This document shows positions 1 to 9,230 of a stretch of 64,000 bases of DNA, one piece after another (the stretch's first letter is position 1; the number at the start of each line of letters is the position of its first letter). Made by a program: the position numbers and the translations under genes. The DNA is from JAAFJM01 sp964442045 (GTDB taxonomy: Bacteria > Bacteroidota > Bacteroidia > UKL13-3). The notes under the pieces are model-generated. The model searched no databases. It was not told the origin of the DNA and saw only the letters and a list, made by a program, of their open reading frames with translations. The stretch is taken from contig CAYTWI010000001.1 of NCBI GenBank assembly GCA_964442045.1, forward strand, positions 1 through 64,000. The letters run 5' to 3'.

Positions 1-2036
1 TTGGCCGATTTGCCTTGTAGCAATAACGAATATGGATTATCAGGATATTGCTTTAACAAATCATCTTTGTAAACTTTAGCGTTATTTTTTTCTTTCAACT
101 CATCGTGCGATTTATGCAGGTAATACCAAGCCTCCGGTTCATAATCGCTTTTAGGGAATTTACTTTCCAGCATATTAAAATAACCAATAGCTTCCTTATA
201 ATTCTTTATCTTGTTATAGTAAATCAAGCCCAGGTTATGCAAGGCCTCCATTAAATTTAAGTTGGAGTTTTCCAATGCTTGTTTGGTAAACGGAACATTT
301 TTGACCCATGCATCTTTTAAAGAGTCACCAAAAAATTTAACAACAGGTTTGTTCTCTTCTTTCTCTGCAATATCACTCTGTTGTTTGTCTTTGTTCTTTT
401 GCTCCTCAGGACTCAGTTTTTTCTCATCACTACTGTCTTTGCCCGCATCGGGAGTAGGAGTAGCTGCTTTGTTTTTTTCCTTCGAAGCTATTCTCCAAAA
501 ATCTTCATTAACGCGCTGGCCCCATTTTTTATTGCTGAAAAACTCTGCAGATCCACTGGTTAGTAAAGCCGTATTGTAAAAGTACCATTGGTTAGATGCA
601 TCGCCAATGCTCGGTGTGTTAGGAGTTGCTATATTCTGATTGGCCTGATTACTTAACTCAATTGATTTATTTTTTTTAGCCTCTTTGGCTGCCAATTCTC
701 TTTGCTTGTTATAGTTATTTATCCAATCAGTTACTTTTTTATTTAAATCAGCTTTACTTAGCGTGCTTAATTTTTGTAAGCTATCTTCTGTTTCGTAAAC
801 GGTAATATTATTAATCAGTTCGCTTAATACAGCTTTGGTACTTGTAATAGTATTGTATTGTTTATCGGTTTTACTGATTAAAGCAGCAGTAGAGTCGTAA
901 TACAATTTGGCATTTTTGTAATTTTTCAGGTCAAAATATAACTTAGCCAGTTCGTAATACGATTTTGTTTTTTGCTCTTTGTTTTTGGTGCTTTTAAAAG
1001 TAGATTTTTTGAAAGCAGCAATGGCAGCATCGTTGTTTTTTTGCGATAGTTCCAGTTTACCTAACTCATAATAAATCTGATCAAGGTAATCAATATTTTT
1101 ATCGTCATTAGCCATTCTGCGTAAACTGCGTCTTACTTTGTTTACAGCTACCTTATCATTTACATCGTATAACTTAGTAATGTTAATAGTGGCGTTAAAA
1201 GCAAAATCGTAAGCAGGTACCAGACCAATTACTTTATTAAAATTAACCAGCGCATTTTTTTTGTCATCAGCTATAACATACAACTGCCCTAATATGTAAC
1301 GGTAGCGTATTTTAGTTTCCTTGTCAACCTTACCTTCTTTTAAAACCTTGTTTAAATTGTCAATAGCCGATTTGTATTTCTCCAGCCTTATGTTTACATC
1401 AGCAGCAGTAGCATATATTTCCGCTATATCTTCCTTCTGAATATTTTTATTGGAAAGTACCAGGCCAATAACAGCTTCCGCTTCAGGTGTTTTTTTTAAG
1501 CCTATATAGGTTTTGGCTAACCAGGCGGTCGAAATGTTTTTATACGTAGCAGGGTATTTGCTAATCATAAACTGCAAAGCCTCCTGGCTTGCATAAAAAT
1601 CGCGTTTAAAAAAATGGGTTTTAGCTATGGCAAACCAGGCTTCATCGGTATAAGAGCCAACCTGATGCAATTGTATGGCGCCTGAAAACTTTTTCATGGC
1701 CTCATCCAGCGCATTGCTTACCCCTTTAGCCGCAGCTTCATCGCCATAAGGGAAAACATCCAGTATTTTATTAAAGTCATTAACATGGCCCGCTTTCAGG
1801 TTGCTAATGGCATCATTTAACTTTTGTTCACCATTGAAATAAATATTGTAATGTCCCGTCATGCTATGCCATTTTCGGTTAATCCATCTATCCCGGGTAG
1901 GGTTACACGAAAAAAACAATACCATAGCTATACATAAGGCACTTATAGTTTTATAAAAATATCTATTATTAAAATAGTTCAAAAGCAATCTAAATTTATA
2001 TTTTTGACGAAAATCTGAGTTTACAATTTTAATCAT
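1..2036 (-). CDS. porW: T9SS TPR lipoprotein PorW/SprE-like (3' end cut by window edge)
   Basis: The minus strand is open from an ATG at 2036 to the window edge, about 678 codons, so the C-terminus is missing. The N-terminus is a lipoprotein signal ending in the lipobox LFFSC, followed by CNPTRDRWINRKWHS and then YNIYFNGEQK, the opening block typical of SprE/PorW. Repeated TPR-like helical pairs follow. A central WYFYN...FFSNKKWGQR...EDFWR segment and a charged low-complexity linker (Ala-Thr-Pro, Lys/Glu rich) match the family layout. PorW/SprE is an outer-membrane-anchored periplasmic component needed for T9SS and, in gliders, for motility. The ATG gives a long 44-residue leader; a TTG at 1982 would give a more usual 26-residue signal and leave more room for a promoter. 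Family assignment is firm, the start is not. Confidence 0.85.
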   Translation of the reverse strand, partial: MIKIVNSDFRQKYKFRLLLNYFNNRYFYKTISALCIAMVLFFSCNPTRDRWINRKWHSMTGHYNIYFNGEQKLNDAISNLKAGHVNDFNKILDVFPYGDEAAAKGVSNALDEAMKKFSGAIQLHQVGSYTDEAWFAIAKTHFFKRDFYASQEALQFMISKYPATYKNISTAWLAKTYIGLKKTPEAEAVIGLVLSNKNIQKEDIAEIYATAADVNIRLEKYKSAIDNLNKVLKEGKVDKETKIRYRYILGQLYVIADDKKNALVNFNKVIGLVPAYDFAFNATINITKLYDVNDKVAVNKVRRSLRRMANDDKNIDYLDQIYYELGKLELSQKNNDAAIAAFKKSTFKSTKNKEQKTKSYYELAKLYFDLKNYKNAKLYYDSTAALISKTDKQYNTITSTKAVLSELINNITVYETEDSLQKLSTLSKADLNKKVTDWINNYNKQRELAAKEAKKNKSIELSNQANQNIATPNTPSIGDASNQWYFYNTALLTSGSAEFFSNKKWGQRVNEDFWRIASKEKNKAATPTPDAGKDSSDEKKLSPEEQKNKDKQQSDIAEKEENKPVVKFFGDSLKDAWVKNVPFTKQALENSNLNLMEALHNLGLIYYNKIKNYKEAIGYFNMLESKFPKSDYEPEAWYYLHKSHDELKEKNNAKVYKDDLLKQYPDNPYSLLLQGKSA

Positions 2037-2047
2037 TATCGGCTAAT

Positions 2048-2404
2048 TTGGAATCAAAACGACAAAAGTTTTTACGTAAGTTAAAATTACCCTTACGTTT
2101 AGTAATTATTAATGACGAAACGTTTGAAGAGAAGTTTTCGTTTAAGCTTACTCCCATGAACGTTTTCGTTGGATTAAGTTCTTTTGTAGTGTTATTTACA
2201 GTAATAATAATTTTTTTAGTTTTTACCACACCTTTTCGTGAGTTAGTACCGGGTTATAGTGATTCTGACAGTAAACGTAATCTGGAAGAGTTAATGTTTA
2301 GAACAGATTCATTGAGCCAGGCCATTAAAGCCAAAGATGCTTTTATTAAAAATCAGATAGATATTTTGAATGGCGGCAGTGGTTTAAGTGACTCTATTCA
2401 ATAA
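2048..2404 (+). CDS. Membrane stub resembling the N-terminus of Bacteroidota M23 peptidases, without the peptidase domain
   Basis: A 118-residue protein with a basic N-terminus, the segment LRLVIINDETFEEKFSFKLT, one strong transmembrane helix (about residues 37-60) and TPFRELVPGY, then a short coiled tail ending in SDSIQ. From memory this is the N-terminal layout of membrane-anchored M23 metallopeptidases of the phylum, but there is no HxxxD or HxH zinc site and translation stops before any peptidase domain. Only 11 bases separate its stop from the convergent rfaE2 gene, so the peptidase part is absent here. The start must be TTG at 2048: an in-frame stop lies at 2030 and the next Met is inside the membrane segment region. 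It diverges from the porW-like gene. It may scaffold or regulate envelope proteins; that is inference. Confidence 0.6.
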   Translation: MESKRQKFLRKLKLPLRLVIINDETFEEKFSFKLTPMNVFVGLSSFVVLFTVIIIFLVFTTPFRELVPGYSDSDSKRNLEELMFRTDSLSQAIKAKDAFIKNQIDILNGGSGLSDSIQ

Positions 2405-2415
2405 TTTTTACCCAT

Positions 2416-2907
2416 TTAAGAAAGTTTTATTTTTTTTTCAATGCCACTGGTAGAGAAACCAGGTAAAAAAGGAATGGTTTTTACTTCACCACCTTTAGCA
2501 GTAACAATATCATAACCAACTATATCTTCCGGTTTATAATCACTTCCTTTAACCAAAACATCAGGTTGTACCAGTTTTATCAAATCGTAAGGGGTTTCCT
2601 GTGCAAATAAGGTTACTGCACTTACACATTGTAACGCAGCTATAATGAGTAAGCGCGATTGCTCGTCTTGAATAGGGCGGTGTGGTCCTTTTAGTTCGCT
2701 TACCGATGCATCAGTATTTAAACCCATTACCAATACATCACCCATGTCAGCCGCGCGGTTTAAGTAATCAACGTGGCCTTTGTGCAGTAAGTCAAAACAG
2801 CCATTGCTAAAAACTATTTTTTTTCCTTCCTGCTGCCATTGTTTTACTTGTTCAGCAAGGCTTTCCCAGGTATGTATTTTATCGTGGATGGCTTTAATAT
2901 GTGTCAT
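2416..2907 (-). CDS. rfaE2: D-glycero-beta-D-manno-heptose 1-phosphate adenylyltransferase
   Basis: The 163-residue protein is a stand-alone nucleotidyltransferase of the HldE C-terminal type, which activates heptose 1-phosphate with ATP to ADP-heptose for the LPS core. The cytidylyltransferase-like signature is FSNGCFDLLHKGHVDYL (HxGH at about residues 43-46), followed by MGLNTDASV, the KGPHRPIQ segment and the late VKGSDYKPEDIVG motif. Length matches free-standing RfaE2 rather than the fused HldE with a kinase domain. It lies 30 bases downstream of the flippase-like gene and closes the panD-flippase-rfaE2 cluster. No kinase partner is visible nearby. Confidence 0.9.
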   Translation of the reverse strand: MTHIKAIHDKIHTWESLAEQVKQWQQEGKKIVFSNGCFDLLHKGHVDYLNRAADMGDVLVMGLNTDASVSELKGPHRPIQDEQSRLLIIAALQCVSAVTLFAQETPYDLIKLVQPDVLVKGSDYKPEDIVGYDIVTAKGGEVKTIPFLPGFSTSGIEKKIKLS

Positions 2908-2937
2908 GTCAGGTAGTAATTTAAATAATAAACCTTA

Positions 2938-3924
2938 TCAGGCTTTTTTCTTTAGCAACAATATTAAGCTGCTTAAAAGCCCCAATACAATTATCATTAT
3001 CATTTGAGCGCCATGTACCATGGTGGCATAAGCAACACCATCAGCTTCAGCTACACCGAATAATAATAAACTTTGCGAAATAAAATAATGATAAGTGCCT
3101 GCTCCTGCTCCGGGGGCAGGTAAGGCAACGCCAATGGTTCCAATGGCAAATACGGTTAAGCAGGCAGTGAAACTTAATGCAGCAGTACTTGGCAGGGCAA
3201 AAAAGCAGCAATACATCATTAATATATAACAAGCCCAGATACCAAACGAAAGGAATACGAATAAAAAAGGTTTTTTTACATTCCTGATACTCAGTAAACC
3301 ATCCAGAAAGCCTTTAAGTAAAGAAACTACTTTGTTGTAAATGGCTAAAGATTTTATTTTATCGCGCAGCAAATAAATACAAGCACCTATAGCAAGTACT
3401 AAAGCCAAAGCAATCCATTTAAGTGGCAAGGTGCCGGTAGCTGCTGTTTGATTATTGGCAATGGTTTTTTGAATAAAGCCCCAAATCAGGTCAAACTGTA
3501 TAAAAAACACAAGTGCCAATAAAAATACCATAATCAGTAAATCGAACAAACGCTCGGTAATTACACTACCTAACGACTTTTCTATAGGTAAGTTGTCTGA
3601 TTTGTTAAGCGAAGCACAACGAGCCACTTCTCCCGCACGTGGAATAAAATAATTCATCATGTAGCCAATTATTACTGCGTAAAAACTATTGTCCGTTTTT
3701 ATTTTGTAATTCATGGCATCATACATCAATATAGCCCTGTAAGCCCTCAGCCAGTGGCTGAAAACAGAAACGGCCATACCAATGCCCAACCAGAGTAGAT
3801 TAGCCGAACTTATTTTTGACCAAAGTTCAGCCCAATCCTGGTTTTTAAAAACATAATACATAAAACCACCACCAACGGCAATGATTATTGCATATTGAAT
3901 TATTTTTTTCAGGCTAGTACTCAA
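2938..3924 (-). CDS. Lysylphosphatidylglycerol synthase TM-region/flippase-like membrane protein
   Basis: A 328-residue polytopic protein with about eight hydrophobic segments. It shows features of the LPG_synthase_TM family (PF03706, UPF0104): WLRAYRAILMYDA in the second loop, GYMMNYFIPRAGEVARCA with the PRAGE-type motif (residues about 90-105), ERLFDLLIM, and ALPAPGAGAGTYHYF near the C-terminus. Members are usually annotated as flippase-like integral membrane proteins; the soluble aminoacyl transferase domain of MprF is absent. Its ATG follows the panD stop after a single base, so translation is probably coupled. Substrate cannot be told from sequence; a lipid or glycolipid envelope substrate is inferred from family and from the rfaE2 neighbour. 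Confidence 0.8.
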   Translation of the reverse strand: MSTSLKKIIQYAIIIAVGGGFMYYVFKNQDWAELWSKISSANLLWLGIGMAVSVFSHWLRAYRAILMYDAMNYKIKTDNSFYAVIIGYMMNYFIPRAGEVARCASLNKSDNLPIEKSLGSVITERLFDLLIMVFLLALVFFIQFDLIWGFIQKTIANNQTAATGTLPLKWIALALVLAIGACIYLLRDKIKSLAIYNKVVSLLKGFLDGLLSIRNVKKPFLFVFLSFGIWACYILMMYCCFFALPSTAALSFTACLTVFAIGTIGVALPAPGAGAGTYHYFISQSLLLFGVAEADGVAYATMVHGAQMIMIIVLGLLSSLILLLKKKA

Positions 3925-3925
3925 A

Positions 3926-4273
3926 CTAGTTTAGTTTGTTGTTGTTGTCAGTATAAATAGCAATAGGAGTATATTTTTTCGCCTCCTCAAATTCCATTGC
4001 ACAATACGATATAATAATAACAGGGTCGCCAACCGCAGCTTTGCGGGCAGCAGGACCATTCAGGCATATAACTCCCGAACCTCTTTCTCCTTTAATAATG
4101 TAAGTTTCAAGTCTTTCACCGTTATTTACATTCACCACCTGCACTTTTTCGTTTTCTATCATATTGGCTGCATCCATCAAATCTTCATCAATGGTAATGC
4201 TGCCTACATAGTGTAACTCGGTTTGCGTAATTTTTACGCGGTGTATTTTTGATTTTAATAATTCAATTTGCAT
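3926..4273 (-). CDS. panD: Aspartate 1-decarboxylase (pyruvoyl enzyme precursor)
   Basis: The 115-residue proenzyme makes beta-alanine from L-aspartate for pantothenate and CoA synthesis. The self-processing site is clear: LHYVGSITIDE, with cleavage expected between Gly24 and Ser25 to give the pyruvoyl group. KSKIHRVKIT at the N-terminus, NVNNGERLETYII, and the NGPAARKAAVGDPVIIISY block are all diagnostic. Length is normal for PanD. It is the first gene of a tight minus-strand cluster with the flippase-like gene and rfaE2; no other pantothenate genes lie in the window. Confidence 0.95.
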   Translation of the reverse strand: MQIELLKSKIHRVKITQTELHYVGSITIDEDLMDAANMIENEKVQVVNVNNGERLETYIIKGERGSGVICLNGPAARKAAVGDPVIIISYCAMEFEEAKKYTPIAIYTDNNNKLN

Positions 4274-4337
4274 AGCAATAAAACTGGCGCGAAGCTAAAT
4301 CAATTTAATTGATATGCAAAAAAATAAGGTATTTACC

Positions 4338-4997
4338 TTAGCCTGAAATGGCTCTGTTTAAAAAGTCATTCAGTGGTTTCATAGCCTTAAACAGGGTTTG
4401 GCAATGTTTTAGTAAGTCTTTTTCAGTTAAATTTTTATCGTCAATTTTTGCATACGCTAAAAAGCCTTTGTGCTTAATGTATTCAATGGCAGGGTTTTCA
4501 GCTTCATAACCTTTAGGCGGACGTTGCAGTTTATCGCCTGAAAGTCCACCGAAGTGTTTTACAAAATCCTTATGCTCCACAATACTTTTAAATTCATCCA
4601 GGTTATAATCAATTTCCTGCCTGATGGCGGCCAGCCTATCAGGCATAGGTTGGTAAGAGCCTCCCGCAATAAAAACTTCGCCCGGTTGAATATGAACGTA
4701 GTAACCGCAAAAGTCAGATGCTTTACCACCTTTACTTAAGCTCATGCCAAAATTGTTTTTGTAAGGCGCTTTATTAGCCGAAAAACGCACATCACGGTTA
4801 ATTCTGAAAATACATTTTTTAGGGTCCAGGTCGCCAATGCCTGCATCAAAAACAGCTGTTTGCTTAATTACTTTGGTTGCCATTTCAATCCAGTCTGCAC
4901 GCAGCTTATCATATTCCTTTTTATGCAGATCAAACCATTCTTTATTGTTGTTATTATTAAGCTTTTTCAAAAAAGCAATCAGAGCCTGAATGTCCAT
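4338..4997 (-). CDS. DUF2461 (TIGR02453) family protein
   Basis: The 219-residue protein begins with IQALIAFLKKLNNNNNKEWFDLHKKEYDKLR and continues with DPKKCIFRINRDVRFSANKAPYKNNFG, both hallmarks of the DUF2461 family. YYVHIQPGEVFIAGGSYQP and PPKGYEAENPAIEYIKHKGF complete the pattern. It looks cytoplasmic: no signal peptide and no membrane segment. The family is widespread in bacteria and fungi; I know of no established biochemical role. It stands alone between panD and the DUF2062 gene, in the same orientation, with gaps of about 65 and 110 bases. The run of five Asn codons near the N-terminus is a small simple repeat. Confidence 0.88.
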   Translation of the reverse strand: MDIQALIAFLKKLNNNNNKEWFDLHKKEYDKLRADWIEMATKVIKQTAVFDAGIGDLDPKKCIFRINRDVRFSANKAPYKNNFGMSLSKGGKASDFCGYYVHIQPGEVFIAGGSYQPMPDRLAAIRQEIDYNLDEFKSIVEHKDFVKHFGGLSGDKLQRPPKGYEAENPAIEYIKHKGFLAYAKIDDKNLTEKDLLKHCQTLFKAMKPLNDFLNRAISG

Positions 4998-5108
4998 GTT
5001 ATTGTTATTTTTAGTACAATTATATAAAAACTTAAAAGTAATAAAACAGCTAATTGTTTAGTTGCTTGAAAATTATTTTAGAAAATTAGATAAACCAGAG
5101 AGATTTAA

Positions 5109-5588
5109 TTATATGGCCGGGTTTGCCTTTTTATGCAGGTATTTTTTATAAAAGAATAGACTGATAAAATGTATGGACAAAGCAAAAGGAATACAAATAA
5201 CAGCCCAGCCGAAAATAGCCAGTATTTGCGAGTCGATTAACAGCAGCAGTTTTTGAAACAGATTAGACTCTATTACATTTACTTTAGCTGTATTAACAGT
5301 TATTGTGGCGTTAGAAAAGTAACTATTAAAATAATTTCCTATTTGGTAAAAAGGTACCAATAAAGCCAGTTGTAAGGGAGCTACTATCCAGTTTACGAGC
5401 TGGATAACAATTAAGTTGAGCCTGAATACAAAAGCAAACACAAAACACAGAATAGAAGTTAAGCCAATAAAAGGAAACAACCCCAAAGTAATACCAAAAC
5501 TTAAAGTAATGGCCAGTTGAAACGGGCTTAATCCATAAGTTAAAACCTGTGAAATTTTTGTTGTGAATAACTGCAATAATTTTTGCAC
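5109..5588 (-). CDS. DUF2062 family membrane protein
   Basis: A 159-residue protein with about three hydrophobic helices. Its core reads SPFQLAITLSFGITLGLFPFIGLTSILCFVFAF followed by RLNLIVIQLVNWIVAPLQL, matching the DUF2062 pattern (G-x-x-x-G-x-F-P-x-x-G, then N near the second helix). It is shorter than DUF2062 domains attached to glycosyltransferases and stands free here. A TACATTTG sequence on the minus strand at 5606-5613 could be a -7 element of the phylum's TAnnTTTG type. Function is unknown; its position divergent to ligA gives no clue. Confidence 0.8.
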   Translation of the reverse strand: MQKLLQLFTTKISQVLTYGLSPFQLAITLSFGITLGLFPFIGLTSILCFVFAFVFRLNLIVIQLVNWIVAPLQLALLVPFYQIGNYFNSYFSNATITVNTAKVNVIESNLFQKLLLLIDSQILAIFGWAVICIPFALSIHFISLFFYKKYLHKKANPAI

Positions 5589-5741
5589 GCTGCTTGCTTT
5601 TGCGGCAAATGTAAAAGCATTCTGTTACTTGTTTGTTAAGTATGATAAATGTTTGAAAATATCTGCTGTTGCTTTATTGGTAATTGGCGATGGTATAAAA
5701 ACTATTGAAAATTTATTGTGCTAAAACATTTATTTAGCAGC

Positions 5742-7832
5742 ATGAATGAATTAGAGGCAAAAATTTTGATTGATGAGCTGAGCAACCAGATTGAAAAGCA
5801 TAATTATAATTATTACACCCTTTCTAATCCTACTATCAGCGATATTGAATTTGATGCACTGCTGCAAAAATTAATTGAGTTAGAGAAACAGTTTCCCCAT
5901 TTGCAAAATGCACAATCACCCACCTTAAAAGTGGGAGGAACCATTACCAAAGATTTTGAAACAGTAAAGCATAAATACCCCATGCTGAGTTTGGGTAATA
6001 CCTATAACGAAGAAGACTTACGCGATTTTGATGAACGTATAAAAAAAGCAATAGGAAACGAGTTTGAATATGTGTGCGAGCTGAAGTTTGATGGTTTGGC
6101 CATTAGCTTAAGTTACGAAAATGGAAAGTTGGTACGTGCCGTTACCCGTGGCGATGGAACACAAGGTGATGATGTAACCAATAATGTAAAAACCATTAAA
6201 TCAATACCACACCAGTTAAAAGGAAATGATTACCCGGCCAGTTTTGAAATACGCGGGGAGGTTTTTATGCATAAAAAAACCTTTGAAAAATTGAATGCTG
6301 ATTACCGGAAAGAATTAGAAGACAAAGAAATTTATAACGAAACACAGATTCGTGAAAAGCTGTATAAGAACCCCCGCAACTTTGCGAGTGGTACTTTAAA
6401 AATGCAGGACAGCAACGAAGTAGCTAAACGTCCGCTGGATGCATTTTTATATTTTTTATATGCGGATAATAAACTGAGCGAAACCCATTTTGACAGTTTG
6501 AAACTGGCCGAGAGCTGGGGATTCCAGGTGAGCAAACATTCCGAGCTGTGCAGTAATATTGATGAGGTTTTTAAGTTTATTAAACATTTTGAAACAGAAC
6601 GCCACAACTTAAGTTATGAAATAGACGGCATAGTTATAAAAGTAAATAATTACCTACAGCAGGAAGATTTGGGCTTTACGGCTAAAAATCCACGTTGGGC
6701 TATTTCCTATAAATACAAAGCAGCCACTGCTGTTACACAGTTAGAAAAAGTAACTTACCAGGTTGGGCGCACAGGAGCCATTACACCGGTAGCCAATTTA
6801 AAACCTGTGCAACTGGCCGGCACCACCGTAAAGCGTGCCAGCTTGTATAATGCTGATGAATTGGAGCGTTTAGATTTACATGATGCTGATACTGTTTTTG
6901 TAGAAAAAGGAGGAGAGATTATTCCGAAAATTGTAGGTGTGGATGTAAACAAAAGAAGTGCAGAGGCACAAAAAATAATCTATGCAACCGAATGTCCCGA
7001 ATGTAAAACTGAGTTAGTACGCAAGGAAGGCGAAGCCATACATTATTGCCCCAATATAAGCCATTGCCCGCCACAAATTATTGGCAGCATAGAACATTTT
7101 GTGAGCCGTAAAGCGATGAATATTGATAGTCTGGGAGGTGAAACGGTAGCAGCATTTTACAAACTAGGTTTAATTAAAACTTATGCCGATTTATACGATT
7201 TAAAGTATGAGCAGATATTAAATTTAACGATTGAAACAACGGAAGAAGGCGAAGAAGAAAAAACAAAGAAACGCTCTATAAAGGAAAAATCTGCACAAAA
7301 CATTATAAACGGAATTGAAGCTTCCAAAGCAGTTCCGTTTGAAAGGGTTTTATTTAGTTTGGGTATTAGAATGGTAGGGGAAACCGTTGCTAAAAAATTA
7401 GCTAAGCAGTTTTTAACCATTGATAATATGATAGCAGCCAGCAAAGAACAAATAGCCCATATTTATGAAATAGGTGATAAGATAGCCGAACATTTAACCC
7501 AATTTTTCAGCGATGCAGAAAACATACAAATGATAGAAAAGCTAAAGCATCATGGTTTAAAGCTGGCACTGGAAGAAGAAGTGGGGGTACAACGAAGCAA
7601 TAAACTGGACGGAAAAACTTTTTTAGTAAGCGGTAGCTTTAGCATTGGCAGGGACGATTTGAAAAAATTAATCGAAATAAATGGTGGTAGAAATATTGCT
7701 GGTGTATCTAAGAATTTAAATTACTTAATTGCAGGTGACAAAATGGGGCCGGAAAAACTGAAAAAAGCAACGGAATTAAGTATTGCTATTATAAGCGAAC
7801 AGGACTTTTATGATATGTTAGCTTCCAACTAG
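5742..7832 (+). CDS. ligA: NAD-dependent DNA ligase LigA
   Basis: Seals nicks in replication and repair using NAD. From the ATG at 5742 the protein has 696 residues: domain Ia (NYYTLSNPTISDIEFD), an adenylation domain with the AMP-accepting lysine in ELKFDGLAIS (Lys115), and DGTQGDDVTNN. The OB fold with YQVGRTGAITPVANLKPV follows, then a four-cysteine zinc finger (CPECKTEL...YCPN...C), helix-hairpin-helix repeats with SLGIRMVGE, and a C-terminal BRCT domain (GKTFLVSGSF). Length is normal. A GTG at 5718 would add eight residues; I prefer the ATG because LigA N-termini usually begin just before this helix. There is an acidic insertion around residues 500-515 (EEGEEEKTKK). Confidence 0.97.
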   Translation: MNELEAKILIDELSNQIEKHNYNYYTLSNPTISDIEFDALLQKLIELEKQFPHLQNAQSPTLKVGGTITKDFETVKHKYPMLSLGNTYNEEDLRDFDERIKKAIGNEFEYVCELKFDGLAISLSYENGKLVRAVTRGDGTQGDDVTNNVKTIKSIPHQLKGNDYPASFEIRGEVFMHKKTFEKLNADYRKELEDKEIYNETQIREKLYKNPRNFASGTLKMQDSNEVAKRPLDAFLYFLYADNKLSETHFDSLKLAESWGFQVSKHSELCSNIDEVFKFIKHFETERHNLSYEIDGIVIKVNNYLQQEDLGFTAKNPRWAISYKYKAATAVTQLEKVTYQVGRTGAITPVANLKPVQLAGTTVKRASLYNADELERLDLHDADTVFVEKGGEIIPKIVGVDVNKRSAEAQKIIYATECPECKTELVRKEGEAIHYCPNISHCPPQIIGSIEHFVSRKAMNIDSLGGETVAAFYKLGLIKTYADLYDLKYEQILNLTIETTEEGEEEKTKKRSIKEKSAQNIINGIEASKAVPFERVLFSLGIRMVGETVAKKLAKQFLTIDNMIAASKEQIAHIYEIGDKIAEHLTQFFSDAENIQMIEKLKHHGLKLALEEEVGVQRSNKLDGKTFLVSGSFSIGRDDLKKLIEINGGRNIAGVSKNLNYLIAGDKMGPEKLKKATELSIAIISEQDFYDMLASN

Positions 7833-7877
7833 GCTTGGTTTTATAGGTTCCCCAACTTTATATTTTATTTAGATTAT

Positions 7878-9155
7878 ATGAGAACGTTTTTTTTATTGGT
7901 ATTAGCTTTAAAAGTAGTAACCGCATTTGCTCAGGCCGATACATTAACCATACCATTAAATACGTGGGGAAAGGACGACAGATTTCATAAATACGAAAAC
8001 ACTCTGGCTTTATTTAAAGCAGAGGGCGACACGATTTTAAGTATGGGTTTTGAAGACCTGAAACCGGCAAAACCAATTATTATTAAAAAGCCAAAAGGCT
8101 ATAAAAATTACGCTTATGGTTTTTTGTTTTTTACAGGCTCACACAGTACCCAAAACGATGGCTATGTAACCGTATTAGTAGGCGATTACCTTAGCCAGAA
8201 TCCGACCTTGTGGGTAGATAAAAACCAAAACTTTGATTTTACTGATGATGAGAAACAAGTGTTGCCTTACTACTATCAGAAAGGAACAGAAGTAATCTTA
8301 ACCAATGAGCAAAACAAAGAAGGAGGTAATAAAGTATTACTGACCCGCACTATTTTGTTTGGCAAGCTAGATTTGCGTAAGTATAAAGATGAGTATTATA
8401 AATATTATTATAAAGACAGAAGCTTTATTGGCCTTGATTTTACTTACAGAGAACAAAGATATTTAGCCAAAAGTGGTATAGTTAAAATAAATGGCGATAG
8501 CTTTAGAATAGCCTTGCACGATGCCAACTCAAACGGTTTGTTTAACGATGCAGATACCGACAGGGTAGTTATTATTAATTACAACGATTCTATTTTCGAT
8601 ACCACCAACGATTTATTTACCGTTAAACTATCAAAAGATAAATCGCAAAACTACTTTGAAAAGAACGGGCAGATATTCCAGTTATTAGAAGCAGATGCCG
8701 GAGGTAATTATGTAAAAATAATTTTGTCGACCAGCGATATGCTTTTTGGTAAAATAGCCATAGGCCAAAAAATACCAAAGCTTGTTATTACAACACATAA
8801 AGGCGAAAAGAAAAATTTAAAAAAATTAAACCACCATCAGGTGTTTATGTATTTTACTTCACTTACGTCAAAAAACTTTGAAAAAGACACAGCCATTCTA
8901 CGCAAAATAGCAGCCATTGATTCATGTAGTATCAGGGTAATAATGTTTTTGTATACCAATAAAAGTTTTACTGTTCGTATTTACGGAAGCCAGTCAAAAG
9001 CAAATTATACCGTGGCGTTAGGACATAAGCTAATTAACAAAAGGCTTGGTATAAGAGGGCTTCCGCAAACATTATTAGTAGGTAAAAGACGCAGGGTTAT
9101 TAAATATGGAATGAGTCCCGAAGAATATTTAAATCAGCTGACTCCTAAAAATTAA
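7878..9155 (+). CDS. Secreted protein with a C-terminal thioredoxin-like fold lacking CxxC
   Basis: A 425-residue exported protein with signal peptide FFLLVLALKVVTAFAQ. The first two thirds are beta-rich with Asp/Asn-rich turns (WVDKNQNFDFTDDEK, DANSNGLFNDADTD) that look like calcium-binding-type loops. From about residue 300 the pattern IGQKIPKLVITTHKGEKKNL...HQVFMYFTS and, near the end, LGIRGLPQTLLVGKRRRVI matches the TlpA/AhpC-like thioredoxin fold, including the cis-proline loop. Where an oxidoreductase would have its CxxC there is FTSLTSKNF, so it is probably not redox-active. It follows ligA by 45 bases. Function unknown. Confidence 0.65.
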   Translation: MRTFFLLVLALKVVTAFAQADTLTIPLNTWGKDDRFHKYENTLALFKAEGDTILSMGFEDLKPAKPIIIKKPKGYKNYAYGFLFFTGSHSTQNDGYVTVLVGDYLSQNPTLWVDKNQNFDFTDDEKQVLPYYYQKGTEVILTNEQNKEGGNKVLLTRTILFGKLDLRKYKDEYYKYYYKDRSFIGLDFTYREQRYLAKSGIVKINGDSFRIALHDANSNGLFNDADTDRVVIINYNDSIFDTTNDLFTVKLSKDKSQNYFEKNGQIFQLLEADAGGNYVKIILSTSDMLFGKIAIGQKIPKLVITTHKGEKKNLKKLNHHQVFMYFTSLTSKNFEKDTAILRKIAAIDSCSIRVIMFLYTNKSFTVRIYGSQSKANYTVALGHKLINKRLGIRGLPQTLLVGKRRRVIKYGMSPEEYLNQLTPKN

Positions 9156-9230
9156 TCATTTATTAATTTGGTATTAATATTAAACTCACCTCTTTCTGAA
9201 TATTAGTGTTTAATTAAATTATTAACCCTT

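Noticed and set aside
262..579. Plus-strand reading frames inside the porW-like gene
   Set aside because: They are antisense shadows; the minus frame is continuous with clear family motifs.
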